From a bacterium (GTDB lineage Bacteria; UBP4; UBA4092; JAOAEQ01), in the NCBI GenBank assembly GCA_026416715.1, contig JAOAEQ010000007.1:41658-105657 (forward strand): DNA of 64,000 bases. The letters are read 5' to 3'. Each line of letters begins with the position of its first letter. Position 1 is the first letter of the stretch. The notes under the pieces were generated by a model. That model did no database searches. It was given only the letters and a program-made list of their open reading frames with translations, and was not told the DNA's origin. The position numbers were made by a program, and so were the translations under genes. Shown one piece after another: positions 1-7,888 of this stretch.

Positions 1-1584
1 GAAAACTTGATTGATTTGATGGTTTCCAGATGAAATTGCGATAAGCATTAATCCATAACTATCAGTTTCAAAAGCATATTTAGTCCCATCAAGTTCAACC
101 TGCCATCCCGGAAAATAAAATGTATTTAATCGAACCACGCTCGGTGATTCCGCGATAATAAACCAGGAACGATTTGTTCCGGTAATCGTTTGCGGTTGAA
201 TAACCATTTTCCCAGCAATAGTTGAAATCGGACTATCCGCAAAACTATTCGGCATCCGATTGACAGTTTGCGGAAGATATTCATTGCTCATTGTCGTCCC
301 GTAACTTTTTTGAACTGATTCGCAAGTCCAGATAAATTCCGGAGTTAACTCTGTTTCACGAACCGGGATACTACGGTGGTGTAAATAAATTGACGAAAGT
401 AATATCGTTATAATTAGTGCTATCATAGCACTCAATTTTGGCGATATATATTTCGTCCGGATTATATCGATAGTAGCACCACTTAATAATGTTAATGGTA
501 AAGCGGTTAAGGCTAATAATCGCCAAGGATATAAAATATATTTCATCAAGGGAATGACCGCCCAAATGAATTTGCTTATCGGTAACATTAAAAAGATTAA
601 TCCGAGTAGTGATATCCAAGAGAACCAATACCATTGTTTCTTGACAAGCGATAAATCCAACTTAGCGTTATTCAATATAAAAAATAATGAGATACATGAA
701 AGTAGTATCGGGGCTAGTCCGAGTTGGAGCGACATTCGATTAATTGCACCGGGTTCGCTGCCTCCCCATCCCCAACGGGGATTGACTAGGTCAACTAACG
801 AAACAAAGTGGTTGCGATAATCCGCAGCGGTAACCAGATTTTCAACTGAAACGAATTGTTTTTCTGCTAATGCTGGAAGCCAGAAATAGGCGCTAAAACC
901 TAAACCAAATAATAACCCTAGTAAGCAGTAAGTAGTAGGTGTTAGGAATTTTTTTCCCTTTGTAAAAATGAGAAAAATAATATAAACGAGCAGAAATGCA
1001 GTAAAGACCATAGCCATAATGTTATGGCTTAGGATGACTGCTGCATAAGATAAACTTGCACTAAGCAGATACCACGGAGTGAACTTTGTGTTCCCTTGCC
1101 ATAATTTATAAAAGAAGAATAAGACCCAAGGGAAAAATGCAGTCGCAATGAATTCAGAAATATCTCCACGGACATAAACCTGTACCAGATGATAAGGGAA
1201 ATAAACATAAACGATAGCAGCAACTAATCCAGCAAGGTTATTGTGGAGAATTTCTTTCACCCAGAAATAAACGCCAATACCGCCAAGCAGAAATCCGAGT
1301 ATAACAGTTGCATGGATCGAATACACATAGCCCAATCCCGCGAGATAGAGTAAATAAGCTATGTAATATGCAAGTGGAGCATAAAAATTAAAAAACGGAT
1401 AACCATATCCAAGTGCAAATGAAGAAACCCAGCGCGGTGGAATTTGTCCTTCGTTAAAACATTGTTCTATTCCATAGAGCCGAAATAACGGAAAATACAT
1501 ATCATGAGTCAAGATAAATCCAGGAAGTAGTAATGGGATAATAACGACGAAGCTAAATCCGATAATGATAAGAACCCACCGCAT
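1..1584 (-). CDS. PTPS-related polytopic membrane protein (3' end off the window)
   Basis: Reading the minus strand from ATG at 1584 gives 528 codons without a stop, running off the left edge, so the C-terminus is missing. The protein begins MRWVLIIIGFSF and has many hydrophobic segments. Soon after the first membrane segment it has HDMYFPLFRLYGIEQC, GQIPPRW and YGYPFFNFYAPLAYY. This is the hallmark N-terminus of the '6-pyruvoyl-tetrahydropterin synthase-related' membrane family, which resembles GT39/YfhO-like glycosyltransferases. The name is historical; no pterin activity is implied. A likely role is transfer of a lipid-linked sugar at the outer face of the inner membrane, but this is inference. 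The last visible part looks like a soluble extracytoplasmic domain. Confidence 0.75.
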   Translation of the reverse strand, partial: MRWVLIIIGFSFVVIIPLLLPGFILTHDMYFPLFRLYGIEQCFNEGQIPPRWVSSFALGYGYPFFNFYAPLAYYIAYLLYLAGLGYVYSIHATVILGFLLGGIGVYFWVKEILHNNLAGLVAAIVYVYFPYHLVQVYVRGDISEFIATAFFPWVLFFFYKLWQGNTKFTPWYLLSASLSYAAVILSHNIMAMVFTAFLLVYIIFLIFTKGKKFLTPTTYCLLGLLFGLGFSAYFWLPALAEKQFVSVENLVTAADYRNHFVSLVDLVNPRWGWGGSEPGAINRMSLQLGLAPILLSCISLFFILNNAKLDLSLVKKQWYWFSWISLLGLIFLMLPISKFIWAVIPLMKYILYPWRLLALTALPLTLLSGATIDIIRTKYISPKLSAMIALIITILLSSIYLHHRSIPVRETELTPEFIWTCESVQKSYGTTMSNEYLPQTVNRMPNSFADSPISTIAGKMVIQPQTITGTNRSWFIIAESPSVVRLNTFYFPGWQVELDGTKYAFETDSYGLMLIAISSGNHQINQVF

Positions 1585-1603
1585 TGTTTTATCCTAGAAA
1601 TAA

Positions 1604-1677
1604 AAACCACAGATTGCCCAGAATTTGCCCATTTATTTGGATACTGTGTAGGTCGTGCTCTGAGTCATCTGTGGTTT
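1604..1677. repeat. 11-bp inverted repeat with ACCACAGAT ends, between two minus-strand genes
   Basis: AAACCACAGAT at 1604-1614 is repeated as its exact reverse complement at 1667-1677, enclosing 52 bases. The right arm starts just beyond the stop of the binding-protein gene (1683), and on the minus strand the left arm is followed by a T-rich stretch. It could therefore act as a long-loop terminator. The same ACCACAGA core recurs in intergenic DNA near 13.5 kb and 40.95 kb, so it may instead be a dispersed REP-like element. Confidence 0.55.
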
Positions 1678-1682
1678 ATTTT

Positions 1683-2804
1683 TTATTTAATTTGGACGAA
1701 TTTCCCTTCTTTTACGATATAAACATACATAGCTTTATTGGTGGTATCACCATGTTCATCGAAATTAGTTATTCCGACTACGCCATTGAAATCTTTCGTT
1801 TCACGAATTGCTTTAACTACCGCTGCTCGGTCGGTTGTTCCAGCGCGTTTTATTGCGTCAATAATGATATTCGCTGCATCGTATGCAAAGGGTGCGTAGG
1901 TTTTTATGGCACCATATTTAGCAGTAAATTTATTGATAAACTGTTTTGCCGTTTCGACTTTATCCCAAGATGGAACTGAAAACGTTATAATTGTTCCTTC
2001 TGCTGCTTTTCCAGCGATATCAAGAAATCCAGGAACATATAATCCATCGCCGCCCATAAATTGGGTTTGCATACCAAGTTCTTTCATTTGTTTTGCAAGT
2101 AATCCCGCTTCCGGATACATGCCACCAAAATAAACCAGATCCGGATTTTTGGATTTAATCTTGGTTAATATTGCCGTAAAATCACGGTCTCCTTGCGTTA
2201 TTCCTTCAAATAAGATTTCTTTTAATCCTAATTGATGAACTCCTTTACGGAATTCTTCAGCTAACCCCTGACCATACTGACTTTTATCATGCAGGATAGC
2301 AATTCTCTTTTTCCCGAGTTCTTTAATTGCGAATTCCGCACCGAACGGACCTTGGAATGAATCCGTTGCACACATGCGAAATATTTCAGGGTATCCCTGT
2401 AACGTCAATTCCGGATTCGTTGATGATGGCGTTATCATTGCCAGTTGCGCTTCATGATACTTTTTCGACGCAGGAATAGAACAGTTACTGTTTAAATGGC
2501 CAACAACCGCTACCACTGTTGGGTCAGTGATGAGTTTTTGCGCAACGGCAACTGCTTCTTTCGGGTCATGTTTATCATCCATCGGAACAAGTTCGAGTTT
2601 TTTCCCCAGAACACCACCAGCAGCATTCGCTTCTTCTATCGCCATTAATACTCCATTTTTCATATCAATCCCAATTTCTGCTTGGTCACCAGTTAAGGGT
2701 GCAGCGAATCCAATTCGAATAACATTTGTTTGCTGCTGTGCGCAACTGAAAAAGAATAATCCGATAAGAACAATGAAACCTATTACAATAATATTATTTT
2801 TCAC
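1683..2804 (-). CDS. branched-chain amino-acid-type ABC transporter substrate-binding lipoprotein (LivJ/LivK family)
   Basis: A 373-residue periplasmic binding protein of the Peripla_BP_6 class. After a hydrophobic leader comes FFFSC, a plausible though atypical lipobox, then IRIGFAAPLTGDQAEIG, the typical start of the mature LivJ fold. GYPEIFRMCATDSFQG, KRIAILHDKSQYGQG and the C-terminal YAPFAYDAAN region also match. I start at GTG 2804: it lies 8 bases after a perfect AAGGAGG, whereas the GTG at 2813 overlaps that Shine-Dalgarno. No permease or ATPase partners (LivH/M/G/F) are in the window, so the ligand cannot be told; amino acids, amides and urea are all known for this family. Confidence 0.85.
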   Translation of the reverse strand: MKNNIIVIGFIVLIGLFFFSCAQQQTNVIRIGFAAPLTGDQAEIGIDMKNGVLMAIEEANAAGGVLGKKLELVPMDDKHDPKEAVAVAQKLITDPTVVAVVGHLNSNCSIPASKKYHEAQLAMITPSSTNPELTLQGYPEIFRMCATDSFQGPFGAEFAIKELGKKRIAILHDKSQYGQGLAEEFRKGVHQLGLKEILFEGITQGDRDFTAILTKIKSKNPDLVYFGGMYPEAGLLAKQMKELGMQTQFMGGDGLYVPGFLDIAGKAAEGTIITFSVPSWDKVETAKQFINKFTAKYGAIKTYAPFAYDAANIIIDAIKRAGTTDRAAVVKAIRETKDFNGVVGITNFDEHGDTTNKAMYVYIVKEGKFVQIK

Positions 2805-2812
2805 ATTTTTCA

Positions 2813-2819
2813 CCTCCTT
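2813..2819 (-). promoter_or_regulatory. Shine-Dalgarno AAGGAGG that decides the start of the binding-protein gene
   Basis: The minus strand reads AAGGAGG followed by TGAAAAAT and GTG at 2804. The 8-base spacing is ideal. The upstream in-frame GTG at 2813 overlaps the Shine-Dalgarno itself and is an unlikely start. Confidence 0.7.
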
Positions 2820-2912
2820 GAGTGAATTTTAGGGTTATATGCAACTGTAGAAAATTATATCATTATTTTCTTAATTTGCTCTAATTTCCTTTTCCCTTAG
2901 CTTATTTATTTC

Positions 2913-4661
2913 CTAGAATATTGGGCTTAATCTATATTGTAGATTATAGAGTCTCGAATAGATACCGTTTGCATCGAGAAGTTCTTGATGGGTTCCTATT
3001 TCCGCAACTGTCCCATCTTCAAGTACAATAATCTTATCCGCATGCTGGATGGTTGATAACCGATGCGCAATAATGATACTAGTTCGATTTGCGGTAAGAT
3101 TTTTTAACGCATCTTGGATTAATAGTTCCGTTTCAGAATCAACCGATGACGTCGCTTCGTCGAGTATCAGAATCGGCGCATTTTTTAGAATAGCACGCGC
3201 AATCGAAATCCGCTGTTTCTGCCCACCGGAAAGTTTAACTCCACGTTCACCAATTACCGTATCATATTGCTGGGGTAACTCTAAAATGAATTCATGTGCA
3301 TGCGCTGCTTTCGCAGCGGCGATGATTTCTGCTTCAGTGGCTTTTAAATTACCATATGCAATATTTTCTTTAACCGTTCCAGTGAATAGAAATACCTCCT
3401 GCAAGACCAGAGCGATTTTTGACCGCAGATAACTAACTGATAAATCCCGTAAATCATAACCGGATAATGTGATTTTTCCTTCATTCGGGTCGTAGAATCG
3501 TGGGATAAGATTGATAATGGTAGTTTTTCCAGCACCGCTAGAACCAACCAGCGCTACGGTCTCTCCGTCTTCAATTCGAAACGATGCATGCAAAAGGACC
3601 GGAAATCCGGGTTTATAAGCAAAGGTGACGTTATGGAATTCGATATCATGTTTGGTCAATTTCGGTTTTTGTGCATGTTTAGTATCCTTAATATCAGGTT
3701 CAGTATCAATGATTTCATAGATTCGTTTTCCACCAACTGCCGCTCGTTGGACCGTGTCAACTACTCGCCCAAGTTGGAGTATTGGCCGATAAAAATATTG
3801 CAGGTATAAAAAGAAGGCAACCAGATTGGCAATAGATAATTGTCCGAGTAACGCGAGTTTTCCACCGTACCAAATAACGAGAATCATACCAATACTTCCA
3901 GTAAGTTCAACCAGCGGGAATCGAGTGGCAAGAAACCAAATCGTTTTCATCGTTGACTGATAATGGGCAATGCTTTTCTCTTCGAACCGTTCTAATTCGT
4001 ATTCCTCCCGATTAAACGATTGGATAACCGAAATGCCGGAGAGATTATCCTGCATTTTTGCGCCGATTTCAGCAAGTTTCTGTTGAGCAGCATGATATGC
4101 GGTATGGACTTTTTTCCCATAATTTCGAACCAGATATACAAGGATCGGTATTGGAATCAAGGTGACTAATGCTAGTCGCCAATCAAGCCAGAATAGTATT
4201 GATGTCGCTCCGATGAAGAGAATAATTGAAGTAATGATATCCGGAATCGCATGGGAGATTAGCTCTTCAATCATTGCAAGGTCGCTAATCATTCGCGTAG
4301 TAATTTGTCCTGTCTGTCGGTCATGATAATATCGTAACGAAAGTTTTTGCAAATGTTCATATAGTTGAACGCGAATATCGGATAACGTGCCCCAACCAAC
4401 CTGATGCGCTAGAAAAACGTTACCGAAACTGGCAAGCGCCCGCAGGATATATAATCCGAGTGCGAGCAAAGCGAGTTGATTTATCATTCCCCAGCCGGAT
4501 TGACCGAGCGATTCCAGTTTCTGAATTATCGCAACAAGTTGTCGAACGACTAACGGTGCCACTAATTCCGCTGCGGTTAATATCAGCATACTTAATATCG
4601 CTAAAATCATTTTATGCTGATATTTACGCGCTTGATTGAGGATACGGAGGATATATGTCAT
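2913..4661 (-). CDS. ABC transporter with fused membrane and ATPase domains (MsbA/lipid-exporter-like)
   Basis: A 582-residue half-transporter. Residues 1-320 form a type IV (ABC-B) exporter membrane domain with about six hydrophobic segments. The ATPase follows: Walker A GSSGAGKT at about 373-380, Q-loop LVLQEVFLFTG, signature LSGGQ at about 477-481, Walker B ILILDEATSS with Glu at about 502, and H-loop AHRLST with His at about 533. It would act as a homodimer, or with an unlinked partner. MsbA in diderms flips lipid A-core, and LPS genes lie elsewhere in the window, but drug and lipid exporters share this architecture, so the substrate is open. It stands alone between unrelated genes, all on the minus strand. 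Confidence 0.92.
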   Translation of the reverse strand: MTYILRILNQARKYQHKMILAILSMLILTAAELVAPLVVRQLVAIIQKLESLGQSGWGMINQLALLALGLYILRALASFGNVFLAHQVGWGTLSDIRVQLYEHLQKLSLRYYHDRQTGQITTRMISDLAMIEELISHAIPDIITSIILFIGATSILFWLDWRLALVTLIPIPILVYLVRNYGKKVHTAYHAAQQKLAEIGAKMQDNLSGISVIQSFNREEYELERFEEKSIAHYQSTMKTIWFLATRFPLVELTGSIGMILVIWYGGKLALLGQLSIANLVAFFLYLQYFYRPILQLGRVVDTVQRAAVGGKRIYEIIDTEPDIKDTKHAQKPKLTKHDIEFHNVTFAYKPGFPVLLHASFRIEDGETVALVGSSGAGKTTIINLIPRFYDPNEGKITLSGYDLRDLSVSYLRSKIALVLQEVFLFTGTVKENIAYGNLKATEAEIIAAAKAAHAHEFILELPQQYDTVIGERGVKLSGGQKQRISIARAILKNAPILILDEATSSVDSETELLIQDALKNLTANRTSIIIAHRLSTIQHADKIIVLEDGTVAEIGTHQELLDANGIYSRLYNLQYRLSPIF

Positions 4662-4734
4662 ATTCGAGAAAATTCAAAATTCCAATTTGGTGTGTACTGT
4701 ATCCGTCGCACAAAGATTAAAACTTTCAATTTTT

Positions 4735-5919
4735 TTAGAAGTAATCTAGAATATGGGTTGGTTTATCGAAGAATGCGGTGTTTAAGAACGACAATTTAGC
4801 AGGTCTCTTGATTTCCAATTTTCCATCAATCGCTAACTCTTCCGCTGACCGATAGCCGGAATAAAGCTCTGAAAATGTTTGTATGGTGCAACAGAACTCC
4901 GGCGTTTTTGTCGTTCTATGAATTGCTGCTTTACCCGCTTCAATATCAAGTTCCCACGGACCGATATTCCAATCTCCGCAATCGTCTTGAATTGAAAAAA
5001 TGACCTTGCCTTGTGCTTGTGGGGGATATCCACGGAGTTCAACCGCTTTCTGAACATCAACTACCCGGAATTGAAAAACTGGTTCCATAGCGATTTTTGC
5101 GGAAAACGGTTCGCGAAAATGTTTCCAGAGTATTGGATAGTATGGAGTAAATAATTGAAATCGGGAAATATTATTTGGCAACTGCTGCATGAATCCGAAT
5201 AACGCTTTATACGCCGTTAAATTCAAACAAGCGAATTCTTTAATGATACATTCGTGGCCGAATTCTACTCGATTATGGGTGCACAGGAGATATCCAATCG
5301 GTTCGCCGTTATCTTCAATAATATATCCTTGCCCTTTTTCTTTCATAATCTGCTCGATTTTTTTTATCCATAACTCTTTCGTTCGTTGAACGCAAAGATT
5401 ATATTTCATCGCGTATTGCGAATAGATTTTATCTAAAAGCGGTATTTCTTTTTCCGGTTCGCAATATCGAACTAACTTCTTCTCATCAAACGGTCGAATT
5501 CCATCTTGTTTAAATTCACGATATACATACCGATGCCCGCAGAGTTCCCAACCAAATTTACGATAGTATGCATGCGAAAATGGATAAAGAATCGAAGTCC
5601 ATTGTTTATGTTCTCGCATATCACGCACACTATCCCGCATAAGCGCTCCCGCATATCCTTTTCCCTGACAATCTGCTCGAGTTGCAACTCCTCCAATACC
5701 GCCCATCGAAATAACGTTTCCGCCAACCCAGATTTTATACGGGATTATCTGGATTATACTAACAATATGTTTTCCTTCAAATATCGCACGGGTATTCGAT
5801 AATACCGAATTCTGCGCCCATTGTTGACCGATTTCTAAACCGGTTTTGTAGCTATTATTGTATATTTCTGCTATTAACTGTCGTTCCGATTCTTTAACCT
5901 GGCGAATGGTTGGGGTCAT
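4735..5919 (-). CDS. GNAT-family N-acetyltransferase, Eis-like with C-terminal SCP2-type domain
   Basis: 394 residues. The N-terminus (IRQVKESERQLIAEIYNNSY) and the acetyl-CoA loop region GVATRADCQGKGYAGALM, with the Q/R-x-x-G-x-G/A pattern, are classic GNAT. SHAYYRKFGWELCG is the usual motif at the end of the first domain. A second GNAT-like half and a C-terminal sterol-carrier-like domain (LAIDGKLEIKRP near the end) give the three-part layout of the Eis family (COG4552), whose best-known members acetylate aminoglycosides or protein lysines. The substrate here is unknown. The start is supported by AAAGGAAA upstream. Confidence 0.82.
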   Translation of the reverse strand: MTPTIRQVKESERQLIAEIYNNSYKTGLEIGQQWAQNSVLSNTRAIFEGKHIVSIIQIIPYKIWVGGNVISMGGIGGVATRADCQGKGYAGALMRDSVRDMREHKQWTSILYPFSHAYYRKFGWELCGHRYVYREFKQDGIRPFDEKKLVRYCEPEKEIPLLDKIYSQYAMKYNLCVQRTKELWIKKIEQIMKEKGQGYIIEDNGEPIGYLLCTHNRVEFGHECIIKEFACLNLTAYKALFGFMQQLPNNISRFQLFTPYYPILWKHFREPFSAKIAMEPVFQFRVVDVQKAVELRGYPPQAQGKVIFSIQDDCGDWNIGPWELDIEAGKAAIHRTTKTPEFCCTIQTFSELYSGYRSAEELAIDGKLEIKRPAKLSFLNTAFFDKPTHILDYF

Positions 5920-5969
5920 ACTTTATTTCCTTTCTTTGCGATCGTGAATTACGTGAATTAAATGAATAT

Positions 5970-6923
5970 TTATTTATCTAAAATACTTGGTAACGAAGTC
6001 TGTGCGATATATTTTCCCATCGTATAGAAATGGTTCATATGGTCTTGTCCGGTTTCACCAGCAAACTCGCGAACGTGGAAATTCCCTTGATCAACTGTAG
6101 ATAATAACCGCATTGTTTTCCACGGTTCATCCAGAGATAGAGAAGAGGTGTCCTCGTGCTTCACGACACGTTGTAATCCAAGTTTTTTAATCAGAAAATC
6201 AGCGGTTTTTGTTGTGCTGGCATAGGTTTTCGGGTCAATCTGTGAATGGGTGATCCACATTGTTTTCTTACCTCGCACTGCATCTTGCGCGAACTGGAGA
6301 AACATTTGCATTTGTTCCGCTGGCGGGGTATGAGTTGTAGTATCTAAACCTGCATGGATGGAATCGAGAAAAACCGTATCTGTTATTTTCTTATAATACG
6401 CCGGGACTTGCAGGATTTCTCGCATTGCGCCGAATCCTGCACTGAACGAGGTTAAACAGAGTCTGCCTAATCGTGGACGATGAACGATACTATTTTTATC
6501 CAACGTTTCCATAATTTCGGTCAACAACCGACCGAACTCTTTTTTATCTTTATATTTCGCTGTATATACTCCAGAGAGTCCGCGTAGCGGTATCGTTACC
6601 ACCACTGCATTCTTACCGGTTGGATAAAAACTCTGTTCCACAACCCAAGAGGCACCATGGAAATGAATTAGAAGATTAACGTTCTTCTTTTTCGCATGAA
6701 AATAAGGTGGAACATACATAACCCCGGTTGATAACGCAAAATGCTGACCGGGTAACTCGATTTGTTGTGGAGCGATTATGAGCGGTGCTAACGGAGTAGA
6801 GGTTGTCGTCATTATTGATTGCGTGGTACCATTCGACATCGCTTGACTAGTAGTAACATCAATTATTACGATGAAAAACCAGATTACAACAAAATTAAGT
6901 TGGGTAATTTTTCTTATTATCAT
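5970..6923 (-). CDS. exported alpha/beta-hydrolase-like protein
   Basis: 317 residues with an N-terminal hydrophobic leader (VVIWFFIVIIDVTTSQAMS) consistent with a signal peptide. LLIHFHGASW looks like the oxyanion-hole HG loop. LTSFSAGFGAMREIL resembles the nucleophile elbow, with SFSAG in place of GxSxG. A late GQDHMNHFYTMG could supply the catalytic histidine. Together these suggest a periplasmic esterase, peptidase or related hydrolase. I do not recognise a named family. It is the last minus-strand gene before tRNA-Arg. Confidence 0.6.
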   Translation of the reverse strand: MIIRKITQLNFVVIWFFIVIIDVTTSQAMSNGTTQSIMTTTSTPLAPLIIAPQQIELPGQHFALSTGVMYVPPYFHAKKKNVNLLIHFHGASWVVEQSFYPTGKNAVVVTIPLRGLSGVYTAKYKDKKEFGRLLTEIMETLDKNSIVHRPRLGRLCLTSFSAGFGAMREILQVPAYYKKITDTVFLDSIHAGLDTTTHTPPAEQMQMFLQFAQDAVRGKKTMWITHSQIDPKTYASTTKTADFLIKKLGLQRVVKHEDTSSLSLDEPWKTMRLLSTVDQGNFHVREFAGETGQDHMNHFYTMGKYIAQTSLPSILDK

Positions 6924-6950
6924 CTAAGTAATTATGATTACTAAAATAAA

Positions 6951-7027
6951 TGGCGTGCCCAGAGGGAGTTGAACCCCCAACCTATAGATCCGTAGTCTAT
7001 CGCTCTATCCAATTGAGCTATGGGCAC
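6951..7027 (-). tRNA. tRNA-Arg(ACG)
   Basis: The reverse complement folds as a cloverleaf: acceptor GTGCCCA/TGGGCAC, D arm GCTC...AGAGC, anticodon arm ATAGA-CTACGGA-TCTAT with anticodon ACG, and T arm GGGGG-TTCAACT-CCCTC. Discriminator G is followed by an encoded CCA (6951-6953). Anticodon ACG is expected to be modified to inosine by TadA and to read CGU, CGC and CGA. Confidence 0.97.
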
Positions 7028-7109
7028 GTAAAAGAAATAAACGAAACTAAATAAATCTACGAAAAAGTAACTTTATTCTTTCGTTTTTACGGTTCTAACT
7101 TTACAAAAT

Positions 7110-7138
7110 ATTATACCACTATTACATAGTGTGAGCAA
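7110..7138 (-). promoter_or_regulatory. sigma-70-type promoter for tRNA-Arg
   Basis: On the minus strand TTGCTC (7133-7138), a 17-base spacer and a perfect TATAAT (7110-7115) lie about 80 bases ahead of the tRNA 5' end. No gene intervenes. Confidence 0.5.
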
Positions 7139-7186
7139 TGAGATTTACTTGCTAAAAAATCAAATTATCGATATGATAATTAGCTA

Positions 7187-7888
7187 ATGCACAATATTAT
7201 CCAGATTGCGGGAATTAAAGATTTTGCTGAAGCGCAGATGCTCATTGCAAGGGGAGTGGATTATCTTGGTTTTCCATTACGACTAGATGTGCATGAAGAA
7301 GATTTATCTGAAGAAGAAGCTGGTCGAATTATTCGAACTTTGAAACCGCCAACGTTTGGAGTTTTGATCACTTACTTAAATAAAGCAATTGAAATCGTTG
7401 AATTCTGTGCGCAATTAGGAACGAAAATTGTTCAACTCCATGGCAAGATTGCGGGTGAAGAACTGGCTCGGGTGAAATCGCTCGACTCAGATCTGGTTAT
7501 CATCAAGAGTCTTATTGTTACCGGAGATAATTTTTCTGAGCTTGCAGCAGAGATCGTTCGGTTTACTCCGTTCGTTGATGCATTTATAACTGATACCTAC
7601 GACCCAAACACCGGCGCAACTGGAGCGACTGGGAAACCGCATGATTGGACAATCAGCCGCCGGTTAGTTGAAATATCACCTCGTCCGATTATTCTTGCCG
7701 GCGGATTAACTCCGGAAAATGTCGCGCAAGCGATAGAGTTTGTTCGCCCAGCAGGTGTCGATGTTCATACCGGGGTTGAAGATGCTAACGGAAGGAAAGA
7801 CCAAGATAAAGTTACCAGGTTTATTTCTAACGCGCGTAATGCATTTAAACGAATTCCTATAACATTATTTTCAATCAGGAGATTGTAA
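7187..7888 (+). CDS. trpF: phosphoribosylanthranilate isomerase-like protein (TrpF family, catalytic Cys absent)
   Basis: A 233-residue TIM barrel of the TrpF family, which isomerises phosphoribosylanthranilate in tryptophan synthesis. The conserved late motifs are present: VQLHG, ITDTYDPNTGATG before the PHDW segment, IILAGGLTPENV and a GVE phosphate loop. The usual N-terminal K-I-C-G motif reads IQIAGI, so the cysteine that acts as general base in studied enzymes is alanine. The usual F-x-x-S-x-R segment after strand 2 is also changed (GFPLRLDV). The likely general-acid Asp (FITDTYDP) remains. No other trp gene is nearby, and the stop overlaps the start of the next gene (TAATG). It may be a specialised paralogue rather than the tryptophan enzyme. 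Confidence 0.75.
   Translation: MHNIIQIAGIKDFAEAQMLIARGVDYLGFPLRLDVHEEDLSEEEAGRIIRTLKPPTFGVLITYLNKAIEIVEFCAQLGTKIVQLHGKIAGEELARVKSLDSDLVIIKSLIVTGDNFSELAAEIVRFTPFVDAFITDTYDPNTGATGATGKPHDWTISRRLVEISPRPIILAGGLTPENVAQAIEFVRPAGVDVHTGVEDANGRKDQDKVTRFISNARNAFKRIPITLFSIRRL

Noticed and set aside
1683..2804. A complete Liv-type transporter operon.
   Set aside because: Only the binding protein is present; the flanking genes are an unrelated exporter and a PTPS-related protein.
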